Positions 11,972 through 22,900 of a DNA stretch of 64,000 nt are shown here, piece after piece. The position numbers and the translations under genes were made by a program. How positions within the stretch are numbered: the first letter of the stretch is position 1; each line of letters starts with the position of its first letter. The DNA is taken from NCBI GenBank assembly GCA_030737875.1, contig CM060926.1:165811079-165875078 (forward strand), in the 5' to 3' direction. The notes beneath the pieces are model-generated. The model did not search any database. It was not told the origin of the DNA and saw only the letters and a program-made list of their open reading frames with translations. This DNA comes from Allium sativum (lineage: Eukaryota > Streptophyta > Magnoliopsida > Asparagales > Amaryllidaceae).

Positions 11972-12414
11972 GAATTTCAATTTAATTATAGCCATCGGAT
12001 GATCTTAGGGTTAACCAAAACCACTCAGTCAGGATAGGGTGACATCTCAGCCCTAATGACTCAGCAAGGAGTCAGAAAGGACTCAGAAATGAGTCAGAAC
12101 ATGGGTCAGACTGAACCAGAAGGCTGTGCAGGTTTTCTCTCGGCCTGAGCGCACTTGGGAAGTGCGCCAATGTAAATTTGTACTGGCGCACTTCCCAAGT
12201 GCGCCAGTGCAATCTTTTTTTTCTAATTAGCCACCAAACTTCATTCGTCCATATCTTCTTCATACAGTATTCGTTTTACGCAAACTCGGACTCTATCTTA
12301 AGTAGAATTCCGAGACGAACAAAATGGAACGACCCGTTTCCCTTAATTCCCATATTTGAAATTAAGTATTCTTTAATTTAGTTAACTGTTTATTCAAAAA
12401 TTCGGGGTGTTACA

Positions 12415-13897
12415 CCTATTCATGTTGTAAATCAAACTCTTTCATGTCCATAACATTATTATGCCTATGACGTTGATACTATTGTTAATGACCAAGGACT
12501 ATGACTGTGAACATAAGACTGAGTTGTGGTGTAAATCTGCCCGGAACCGCCCGACATATCCAGTGACCACAACAACAGGTCTAATGTGAGAGGTTGGGGT
12601 GCATTAATGAATTAATGCCACATGATAGGGTTAATTGATGAACATGAAAGATAACACTTAACCAACTTGACACATGATTCATAGGGCTAAGTCATGAACT
12701 TGAACGACAGCACTTAGTCAAATTTGACATGACACGTAGGCGGGTTAAGTCACGAACTTGAATGACAACACTTAACCAACTTGATATGCTAGACTGATAA
12801 AGGTTAAGTCACGAATTTAAATGACAACACTTAACCTATTGGACGGAAACCCTAGTTACGCGGTCCATTTCAGCAGTAACCCACTAGATGTATCATGGTA
12901 CCCTGGAACTAGGCAGGGTGGGGCACGATTACTGGGCTGATTGTAAGCGACCAGAACGACGGCTGTGTTGGTGCGCCAGTGTAGGTTCAGGCGGGCTATG
13001 TCGTGCACGTGGTCCGGAGTTGAAGGCATCAGTAGGTTTATCTGTGCATGCTTAATTCGTGTCGGTGGTTGGCACCCTAGGGCTTGATACACCCTATGGT
13101 GGACCTAGCACAGGTGACTACATTCGTGATAGGGCCATATGACGTAGACACACAACGAGCCAGAACTTATAGGAGCCAATCGATTAGTGGATCGTTCCGT
13201 TGGACCTAGTAATGGGTCATTTCATGATATTGGGCCAAGAGATCATTTCATGGTTAATATTTGACATGGGTTGGGATACTAGTACAGTTGGTGCAGCGAA
13301 CCTTGAACATGCGATGCTATACTTGACCAATACTTGAATTATCATGTTATCTTAGTCTATCTTGCCCATCTTGACAGTATCCTTATGTTTACTTTCAGTT
13401 TATACATGTCATGTTACCTTTACCTGTTTTTATGCTGAAAGTCACTTGGACTTACCAGTCTTTATGACTGACCCGTTTTCTTTCGCCACTTTTTCTTTTG
13501 TTCCCCCCCAGGTTCTCAGGGAGGAAATTCTAGCACTTAGCTTGGATTTCGCTTGCTTTCGGTTCAGCTCATGTTTGGTTTGATCTTGAGCTATGCTATG
13601 GCTGCATTTTTGCTACCTTTGGGGAATTAAGCTACTTTTGTGGTTTTAAGATTATGCTTCTTTATTTATACAAGACAGAATTGTTGTAATGGAAAATAAT
13701 GACTTCGGCTATTTGATACTTTGGATGTAAAAGGGTTTTGCCTCTTTTTGAAAGTAGTGAAATTTATCTTTTGATTCTTCTGCTGTTTTATCTATGTTCT
13801 GTCTTGTAATATTTCTGTGTTTGTTTACCTCGATAACGCTCCTCCAAAACTAGTGCATTCCCTTTGTGAGTGACCCTAGCGGAGGTGGGGTGTTACA
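12415..13897 (+). repeat. Partial 5' LTR of a plus-strand gypsy element
   Basis: The right end reads GCGGAGGTGGGGTGTTACA, the LTR end typical of this group, then passes directly into gag. The left part is missing where the array LTR abuts at 12414. It contains one structured unit (12511-12594) and four ~60-bp units with AAGTCACGAA and ACAACACTTAACC (about 12610-12840). Its end is closer to the array and Tekay LTRs than to the 3' LTR at 15757-18573. There is no gene. Confidence 0.75.
12511..12594 (+). ncRNA. Structured unit in partial 5' LTR
   Basis: Inner arms TTGTGG and CCACAA and outer arms AGAC and GTCT enclose a CCCGGAACCGCCCG core. The orientation relative to the element is the same as in the array and Tekay LTRs. 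Confidence 0.45.
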
Positions 13898-14823
13898 CCA
13901 TTGGTCAAGCTGACGTTCCTCCCCCAACTGCACCCGTTGTTCCTCCTCCTCCTCCGCGTACAGACAACTTCTCTAAGATCTGCAAAGATTTCCGTGCTAT
14001 GAGAGGAAAGCCATTCTATGGAATCGATACATTTGTAGAGGCAAGGAATTGGCTCAAGAAGACAGAGGACTTGTTTTGAGTTTTTGATGTGGACGATCGT
14101 AGGACGATTCAGCTAGCCGCCTTGTTACTGAAAGATGAAGCTTCGTTCTGGTGGGAAGTAACCTAAGCAGGGCGTCCGGTGGAAACTTGAGATGATTTTA
14201 GGCAGAGGTTTGAAATGAAGTTTCTCTCTCAAGCTGAGAAAAGCATGAAAATGGAGAGGTTCTTGGTGCTCAAAAAAGGAAACATGACCGTTAAGGAATA
14301 TGTGATCAAATTCAACTAGCTAGCAAGGTTTGGATTGGAATTGGTAGATACTCCACATAAGAAAGCTTTACGATTTGCTAAAGGGATAAATGAACCCCTT
14401 CATGGGTTAGCAATGTCCCATATTCCAATAGGAGCTACTTTTGAAAAGCTTGTTGATATGGCCTTGATGCATGAGGAAGACAAAGGAGAAAAGAAGGAAG
14501 TTAAAGCTGAGGAAACAACGCAAAACAAGAAAGTTTGGCCCAAGAAAGGACAGTAGCAACAACAACAACAGAAGAAGGGCAGAAAGAATGACAAGGCTAA
14601 GGATAAGAGGAAGTGTCACAGTTGTGGACGAGAGGGTCACTTGGTGAAGGACTGCAAAATAAGGAAGAATTCTTGCTTCAGTTGTGGAGAAGTTGGACAC
14701 TTTGCTAAGGAGTGCCCAAAGAAACAAGGACAATGTCAAAGGGCAGAAGCTTCTGGAGGGCAGGTGCATTCTCTCGCGACCAGTGCTCTAGATAGAGATA
14801 GGAAAATTTCTATGGAAGTTTGA
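13898..14823 (+). pseudogene. gag: Gag pseudogene with five in-frame stops
   Basis: It is homologous to the Gag at 7302-8336 but starts within the proline-rich segment, so the primer site and about the first 30-40 residues are deleted. In one unbroken frame it has stops at 14077 (TGA for W), 14164 (TAA), 14188 (TGA for W), 14317 (TAG for Q) and 14554 (TAG in the glutamine run). The W and Q changes are C-to-T or G-to-A transitions, as expected from deamination of methylated DNA. Two CCHC knuckles survive near 14610-14720. The frame ends in a 4-base overlap with the protease remnant. Confidence 0.9.
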
Positions 14824-15212
14824 TTTCTCTTTCCAGTCATCCTACTAGAACTCCTTTTGATTCTGGCGCTTCACATTCATTTATATCTAGTTCTGTGGTT
14901 GAGTCTCTGCACCTAAATACTAGTATGGTAGCGGATCCCATAGTTGTCTCAAACCCCGTTGGTGGTTTGGCTCATTTGTCTATGATTTGTCGAGGTTTGA
15001 GAATATCTGTGTTAGGCATCGAGTTTGAGTGCGACGCGTATGTTCTCGGTTTTATGGGCTATGTTTTGATTCTAGAGATGGATTCACTAACTATGTATGG
15101 TGCCATTCTAGATTGTGAGAAGAGGGTCACTAGACTTTTGACTCCCCATGGGAGGACCCTCGAGATTTCTTGTAACCCACAAGGGTCTGTTATGCTTGTT
15201 TCCATCATTTGA
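14820..15212 (+). pseudogene. Aspartic protease remnant of gypsy pol
   Basis: About 130 residues contain the retroviral-type protease motif [10 protein letters not shown] and downstream [19 protein letters not shown], which aligns with [17 protein letters not shown] in the Tekay element. In its family this enzyme cleaves Gag-Pol in the particle. The usual G of the flap-side GMDW motif is E here. The ORF stops right after the protease and continues into 3' untranslated DNA, so RT, RNase H and integrase were lost in one deletion. Bases 15213-15744 hold no gene and match the PPT-proximal DNA of the other family members. Confidence 0.85.
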
Positions 15213-15744
15213 GTATGTCCTATCGATCGAATCTTTGACCTTTAGATAGGAATCCCTTGGATGTAAACATGTGTTTGAGACATGTTATGTTTGATGGATG
15301 CAAGTGTTTGCTAGTGGTTGCTCGTGGATGCATATACACACACATTAGGCACTAGATCGACTCAATCACTCTCATACTACATATGGATGTGTGTGCATTT
15401 TTCCTCTTTTAATGGATGAAATTGGATGCATCATCATATGGATGTTGCATTTGGACAAATGATTGTGCACCCATATAGAATTTACATGTTATAATAGGAT
15501 TATTGCATACATGTTGGATACATGGCACTAACATACATTGCATTAAGGAGGTCGATTGAATCAGTAGACCGCCTGATCTTCGCATTAGTATTAGGACATA
15601 TACACACACCTTTGCATACATTCATACAAGCATTAGAAATCTTTAAGGACAATGGATGCCTGTGATTGGTGGATGAGTAGATGGATGTGGATGGTAGGAT
15701 ATACACTATTCTTCACTTGGAGATTTCGGGGACAAAATCCTTTG

Positions 15745-15756
15745 AGAAGGGGAGAA
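15745..15756 (+). other. Polypurine tract of plus-strand gypsy element
   Basis: AGAAGGGGAGAA stands immediately before the LTR start TGTAGTACCCC, matching the array (AAGTAGGGGAGAA) and Tekay (AAGTGGGGGAGAA) tracts. Confidence 0.88.
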
Positions 15757-16035
15757 TGTAGTACCCCGTAATTTTAACAGCACTAAAGAGGAAAATTAAA
15801 GAATTATTAATTTAATATTCAGAATTAAGGGAAATGGACTGTGCCATTGCGTCCGTCTCGAAATTCTGGTCAAGACAGACACTTGGTTTGCATAAAACGG
15901 AAACTGTATGTAGAAGTTATGAATGTTTGAAGTTTGTATACATGCAACGAATTATATATATATATATATATATAATTAATTCAGAAAATCAGAAAAAAGT
16001 TTAAAACTCAAAAATTCGTGAGCGGCAAATTTCCC

Positions 16036-16125
16036 ACCTAGGGGTGTCGACCCCTGGGTTGACACCTTAAGGGGGATGTCAACCCATGGGTCGACTCTAT
16101 AAGGGGGGGGGGGTCGACCCCCCTA
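16036..16125. repeat. GTCGAC-rich inverted-repeat cluster in U3
   Basis: Repeated GGTGTCGACCCC-like words lie in both orientations, with a run of ten or more G. It sits just upstream of the TATA box at 16163, the same relative place as the inverted repeats of the array and Tekay LTRs. Confidence 0.7.
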
Positions 16126-16162
16126 AGGCAGATTTGACAGATTAGGTTTTCAAGGTTTTGGC

Positions 16163-16170
16163 TATAAATA
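16163..16170 (+). promoter_or_regulatory. TATA box of 3' LTR
   Basis: TATAAATA in GGCTATAAATATTGCC, about 405 bp from the LTR start. Confidence 0.55.
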
Positions 16171-17053
16171 TTGCCTCATTTCTCTAGTTTTCTCACACTG
16201 AAAATAATGGAGGACTAGATGTTGTCGCTGCCCGGACTAAATCAAACTTTTTTCTTCTTCTGTAATCAAGTTAATCAAGTTCAGAGTTATTCAAAGATCT
16301 GTGATTCTACATCTTATATTCTCCTTCTGTTTTTCCTATATCCAAACACTGTGAGCTTAAGTTACTTTTAGATATGAATAATTAAAAGTAAAACCAGATA
16401 TGACATTAACTTGGATCTATGCCTATGAACATTTGAATCAAATCAGATCTGTTATAACCTGTGTATCTATGATGTTATGACATGATTATGACTTAGATCT
16501 AAACTTTCACCTATTTATCATGTCATTGTTTTACTGTTTAGATCACCTTATATTTGTCCCTATAATGTTTGTAGCTAAATTGGATCTATTATTAGTTGGA
16601 CATCTAAACCATTGTTTAGATCTTATCATGCCTATTATGACATCCCTATTATGTTAGAATCAGTGCTATTATCGTATGTTCATCAGATTTGTTCCTATGT
16701 GCCTATATTTCCATTATGCCACTATATGTTTATGCCATTATATGTCAATCTAGTTAGTATAAACATTCCTATCGTCTTCCCTTCATCTTTCCCTTTTATT
16801 TTATATAGCCTAGCTCCTTTCGAGCCTATGCATACCGCTGAAATATGCGAACGCGTTAAACGGGGAAACAAGGGAAAAACATTGAAATAGGCATAACTTG
16901 TAATTGGGAATTTGGGAATAACCTGTATAAAATGTATATAGTTTAATTATGAACATAACTTGGGAAAGGGGCATGAAAACCTATAACGACATATGTAAAA
17001 TTGGCTAATAATGAAATGTCTAGGATTACAGTAATTAGAAACTGTAACTGCGC

Positions 17054-17268
17054 CTAGACACGAGATTAGATTACACTTATGGTGGGCGTCTGCCCGGAAC
17101 CGCCTGGCATATCCAGCGACCACAAGCGGTGAATCTAATTAAGGGGTCTAGGTGCACAAATATGAGACGTGCCGAGACATGAGGTTAAGCCCGACTTGTG
17201 GAAGAAGTTTGCTTGGAACCGGTAGACATATCCAGCATCTACAAGTGGTAGGCTTAATGTGAGGGGTC
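17054..17268 (+). ncRNA. Pair of structured units with changed but paired stems
   Basis: Unit 1 (17054-17148) has outer arms ATTAGATT and AATCTAAT. Unit 2 (17174-17268) has GTTAAGCC and GGCTTAAT. Both differ from the array arms on both sides, and pairing is kept. The inner arm of unit 2 (CTTGTGG with CTACAAG) has a mismatch. The core keeps GGAACCG. Confidence 0.5.
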
Positions 17269-18573
17269 CATCACATTATAACCATAAATGGACATGGTAA
17301 TGAATGGAATACTTAACCTAGTTGAATCCATAGGGATTGTATGAACATGAACCTGATTAGGGGTTAATTAAACTTGTAGAGACTGTGGGTGGGTTAAGTA
17401 AGTCTGGGCTGGGTGGGTAATATTTATATATAGCCCCACAAATAAGCTATTGGGTTGTGTAATTAAAGACACCATTAGGTAAGCATAACCTATGGAAATG
17501 ATGGGGTTATGTAATTAAAGACACCATTAGGTAAGCATAACCTGAGGAAATCCTAGTGGGTGATACAAGACAAAGGGGAGAGCTTGTATCATCTTGTGTA
17601 GGGGACCCGTGGGGGACCTGTTTCAATCAGTAACCCATAGAACAATATCAAATGAGTACTCCACCCTAGGCCGGAGTTGGGACACGCTTACTGGGCTGAT
17701 TGTAAGAGATCCAAACATGGAGGACGGTGTGGGGGACACAAATCGACCAGGGCCATGTGCGTGCATGGTCTGGGCAGAGGGGGATAAGACGACATGACAC
17801 CAGTAGATATGGTTGTGCACATCAACAAAGGGTTGCCACTTTAGGAAGTGATACCTCCTACTATGGGGCTGGCACAGGGTATCTACGGAGTAGGGAGTCG
17901 ATCGATTAGGGTAATAATTAGGGTATATCTAGACGTATGCCTAAGTCTATCATCCGTTAGTTGTTAGGATCATCTCATTTTGGTTATACTGGTATTGGTG
18001 TAGAGAATCAGAGTAATCTTTAGAGAAGCGTATACACTCTATCATGTTTACCTTGTCATACCTGCCTTTTATGGTGTTATTTTTCTTATCCAATTTATAT
18101 TCCTGTCGTGATACTTTTACTTATTTATTTGCTAAAAGTAAGTGGACTTGGCAGACTTTTTGACGCTTTTTGTTTTCTCTTCTTTCTTCGGTTCCCCCAT
18201 CCCCAGGTTCTCAGGGTGAGAATACTCGAGCTTGACTAGGATTCTGCTATCATTTGCTGGAGTTGCTTAGATGCATTGCTCAAGCTCCTATCTTTGCTAC
18301 TATTGCTATGTTTTTATTTAGGGATTTTGCTTCTTTTATTTTGTACTCTGATGTTTTAAGTACAAGACAGAAGTTTTTATGATGTACTGGTTTTTATGTA
18401 ATTCAGACATATGATGTTTTGAACCACGATGCTTTATGACTAAAAAAGATCTTTTTATTCCGCTGCTATGTTATATATGTCTTGTAATGTTTATGTTATT
18501 GTTTACTTATAACGCTTCATGAAATTTAATGCATTCTCTTAATGAGTGACATTAACGAACGTGGGGTGTCACA

Positions 18574-19730
18574 AAATTTGTCTTTAATTTTCTTTTATTT
18601 TGAAATATGAAGCATATACACTGGTCATTTCTGGATTATCACCTTCTTGTACATTTTCTTACCAAACATTTTTAGTCATAATTTTTAGTTATGTAAGCAA
18701 AACAGAATATACTATATTTCGTAAGTTATGCAAAATTTCCCTTTAATATAATACGTATTGTAACAATATGGATGTTTAGGACTTAAGCTATCGTTATTAT
18801 TATGGTAGAAAAAAAAATTAGTTCAACTGTTAGACATAACTAAAATTTTCCTTACATACCAGAAGTGCTGGTCAAAAGCACTTTTGAAAAAGACATTTTT
18901 ATGCAGGCATGATGATGGTGCTTGCTTAACTTGAACATCTCTAATGTGCCTACTTCAAATGTTTGGATTTTTTGCTTTATAAGATTGAAGTTAGGAGAGT
19001 TTGTCAAAGACTTAAAAATGAATGGACCATACTGTGTAGACCATGTTCATGATATAATAGATTGCCTGATAGCTCTTGAAAGCATGAAGCATCCATTCCT
19101 ACATACCCAGATAAAAGTTACATATATCTAATGAGTTATATATACTTCAACAAGGACTGCAATTTCCTTAAAAAAAAGAATAAATAAACCAAATATGTAC
19201 TTCATATTATCCAAAGTTATTTGCTAGTTAATTATCGATCAATGTTTTTTTGCCGGTCGACTCTAAGTAATATGAAGATATCCATACCTTAGACTACCGT
19301 TCATTTGTTAGTTGACATTTCAATATTTAGCTTCACGGTTGTATCATCCAATGGAGTAGAAATTAAAATAATAGGGCAAGAGCACTTTTATGATGGTGTA
19401 CGGGCATTGCAATGATGGTACCAAGATGAATCAGTGATGTTTTTGAAGAAATAATATCTCGAGAGAAAGAGAACACTGAGGTAAGGTTTAGGGTTTTCTT
19501 AGAGAGAGAGGGAGATACAATACATTGGGTAGTGCTAAAATAAAATATGGATAATGTTACCCGACCTTTTGGCCCAACTATCAAAAGCCATCCTGAATTC
19601 TATGACATGACGATCGTAGGGTTGAATGACTCAGAAGTGTCACTCAAACACCTAGAGATCAAGTCCAAGTGTTGTCGTTCGAGTTTAATCATCTCAATTC
19701 ATCAAAACAGCTTCCAGATGCATAATTGTT
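18574..19730. other. Unassigned non-coding DNA
   Basis: AT-rich DNA right of the element's 3' LTR. No ORF has recognisable motifs and no repeat of note is visible. It may be older target DNA. Confidence 0.5.
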
Positions 19731-19985
19731 TGGGAATCGGTATGAATCCCACTTCGGGGTTGGTACACTCCCCACACTCCAAACAACTCAGCACATGACT
19801 CAAAGTGTTTCGGGATCGGTAAGACTCCCACTTCGAGATCGGTATGACCCCTCGCACTTCAAACAGCACTGCAAGCCAGCCTAAGACATTGGGGATCGAT
19901 ACAACTCCCCAACAATCAAAATCCATTATAACATATTAGGGACCGGTATAACACAACTCAACAATTCAGACTTCTCCGAGATTGG
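19731..19985. repeat. ~80-bp tandem repeat with GGGATCGGTA motif
   Basis: Imperfect units start near 19731, 19811 and 19891, with shorter relics near 19936 and 19975. Each contains a GGGATCGGTAnnACTCCC-like word. The array ends exactly where the next long LTR is proposed to start. Confidence 0.65.
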
Positions 19986-19988
19986 TAT

Positions 19989-22900
19989 TGGAACGTCACA
20001 TACTTTTAGCCATTTAATATTGAATATTTAAATTTATTTTATATATTTAATTAGAAATATAAATGAATTTTATATTGAATTTATCGATTTAATAATTGAT
20101 ATACAATTTAATATCAAATATATTAAATTATCATAATATGAAAACGGACAATATATGAATTAAATTAAATTTAAAGCCATTAATTTAAATTGTATCTTCT
20201 TCATACAATCAAAATAGAGGTTAGAAAACCTAAAATATATTATTATAAAATTAAACGGATAGGATCAAAATCAAATCGCAATCTCTCTAAATAAAATTAA
20301 AGGGGATATGGTATGTAACTTAACCAACACACATTAAAATCTTGCGTACGACTGGTCCTCTTCTTACTTTATGTAACGCGACATACCTTCTCCCTCTTTT
20401 TTATTTTCTCCTCAACAAAAATATAAACCCAAAAGCCTCAAATAAAAATCAATGGCCACCTCTGTTAAAACCATCTGTTCTTCCTTTTCCTCTCAAAATA
20501 GAAATCCGAAACCATTTCTTTCTTCCTTTTTTCAAAACAAAATCCAAACCCGTTCCTTACTAAAAAAAATAAGAAAGAGAGAAGAATCGAAAATCTCGAA
20601 TTAGAATTGCGAGTCTTCTGAAACGCCGTATCATTTTAAAGATGCTCGTGAGTTTGGAGGGTTCTAGAGAGAGTTTCGAATTGGGTGCGACGGTTCTATT
20701 TAGGGTAATGGTGCATTGATTTGAGTTTGGTATTCTTCGAATCGCGATGCTTAGGGTTCGGATTTTCAAAGTTTGTGCATTGATTTATGAATTGTGGTCG
20801 AGTAGTGTGTTGTGATGGAGAATCGTAGCCTGTATAAAGAAATGGTGGAGTTCGATCCATTGTTGATTCACCAGCAGTAACAGTTGTGTGTTACAGGGAT
20901 TGAAGTCGAATATTGGTGAAGATGGAAATGACGTGAAGAAGTTAGTGCGAAGCATTATTGCTTTCAGTTATAGGGAAGCAGAGTATTCAGTGGGGTAGTT
21001 GCAGCATGGTGTGGTGACGGAACTAATAGTAGTGACAACTATATATGGGTAAGCAAGGTGTTTTGTCACTAGAAGTCGAGGAAAGATTGATAGTGTGGTG
21101 CTGGTTAGGAAACTGAAATGCTTTAGACAGCAGTTTGTAGTAAAGGTTGAGGTCAATATAAATATTATGGCAGTAGCTCGACAGTGGACTGTGATAGAAT
21201 GGAATGGAGATTTTTTGTTAACTATTTGAAGAAATGCCGGAATGGATAATGGTAGATTTGGAGCTATTTGGGAACTTATTTAGCAGATTTATCAAGATAT
21301 GGAAGTAGTTGTAAGGTATACTCTTTCTTTTATTTTTATTTTTTTACTAAATTTAAAATACATAGAAAATTTATTTATTCGTTTAAGTAGTTAATTTAAA
21401 TGAATAAATATTTAATCAGTAAATTTAAATCGAATCATCATAGGTAAAGATTTCATTCAAGATTCATTCGAGTAGATCCATAGCCGATGATATGAAAATT
21501 AAACAAAATATTCAGCAAAGGAAAATCAAGGTGAGTAAACTCACTCTTTGATTCGATTATAATTTATTATTATCAAATTTTTATTTAATAAAAATATTTA
21601 TATGCTACTTGTTGATTGATTGGTTGCATTTCTGTATATTGATAAGTTGTGGTTATTATATATGCTATTTATATAGGCTTGGTGGTTGTGGCTATTATAA
21701 ATATATTGTATATTCCAACAGCACCATTAGCGGATGCCCGTGGTATCATTAGCAGATGACCCTATGCGCCCCACAATATATTATAGTGGATGACCTTCAT
21801 ACTTCGATATCCTTCCTTGAAGCAGGATCAGTATTATTTATGTTGTTTAACATCTGTGGATATAGGGAAAACAGGTTGGAGGATCCAACTGGATTCCTCA
21901 AATTTATTTATTATTGTTTACATATTTATATGTGTGTGATGTGTTGAATTCGACTGATGGTTTGGATATTTAAATATCACTGGCCCTAGATATTTATATT
22001 TTAAAATATCATAAAAAGGGATATTTAGATTTTTTTTAAAAAGGAAATTTATTTTCTAAAATAGAATTTGAAGTTCGAATAGGCTAGGAAAAATATTAAC
22101 TTGTTTTTTTTTTTAAAAAACAAGTAGCTGAATTTTTAAACGATATTTATAAATGAATGGAAAAATTATCATCGAATAATTTAGTAATGTAAATTTCAAA
22201 TATGATTTTAAAAAGGGAAATTTATTTTCCAAAGAAATTGAATTTCAAATGGGATTTGAAATAGAATCTTGTTTTAATATTCAAAACAAGAGCTGGATTT
22301 ATAAACGATGTTTATAAATAGAGGTGAATAAGTATCATGGGATAATTTGATTATTTAAATTCAAGTACGAATTTTAAAGGGGACTGAGAATCGTTTAAAA
22401 CGGGGGAACAATGAAATTTGTTCCAACATTCAGAATATAAATTGAATTGGGACAAAATCCGTATGGTTTATAATTAAAATCCAACTATTTCAAATTTATA
22501 AAATCAATTATAGTAATAAAGGATAATGGGATTTGTTTTAAATAGAAACTATACAATATCGAACAATATTCTATATTTATAATAATATAATAGTTTGAAT
22601 ATAAAAATAAAAGGAATTTTTAATGATTAGTAATATCAATTTCTGTATTTTAAACTCTTATCCATCTCAAGATAAGAACGTTATCGATCAAGGTCTAAGA
22701 GGTAAATAAAATAACCCAACTTGAACGACTTCACTATTATCGAGGGATGATATTAGTTTGTAACGGTGAAGAATGCTGAATTGATTGATTATTCCCATAA
22801 AAGGAATTTATAATTGGAATTCGGCAATATCGATATTTTATAAATAATATAATTCCATGAAAATTGGAATTGAATATAAAAATTTGAGTTTTGAATAAAT

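Larger units (their letters stand above)
8514..12414 (-). repeat. 5' LTR of array copy 2 (3.9 kb)
   Basis: Ends TGTAACACCCC and GGGGTGTTACA. It is near-identical to 2307-6199 over long stretches with scattered substitutions and small indels. It carries the same blocks: tandem repeats (about 9605-10075), structured units (10317-10408, 10441-10535), AT-rich repeats (about 11150-11690), TATA box (11964-11971) and hairpins (12149-12205). It is the right edge of the array; the next base starts an oppositely oriented element. No gene is present. Confidence 0.93.
15757..18573 (+). repeat. 3' LTR of plus-strand gypsy element (2.8 kb)
   Basis: It runs from TGTAGTACCCCG to GTGGGGTGTCACA. In order it carries an early block related to the U3 block of the other families, a TA dinucleotide run (about 15955-15973), GTCGAC-rich inverted repeats (16036-16125), a TATA box (16163-16170), two structured units (17054-17268) and two copies of a repeat containing AATTAAAGACACCATTAGG (17452-17550). 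It is clearly diverged from the partial LTR at 12415-13897. It contains no gene. Confidence 0.88.
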
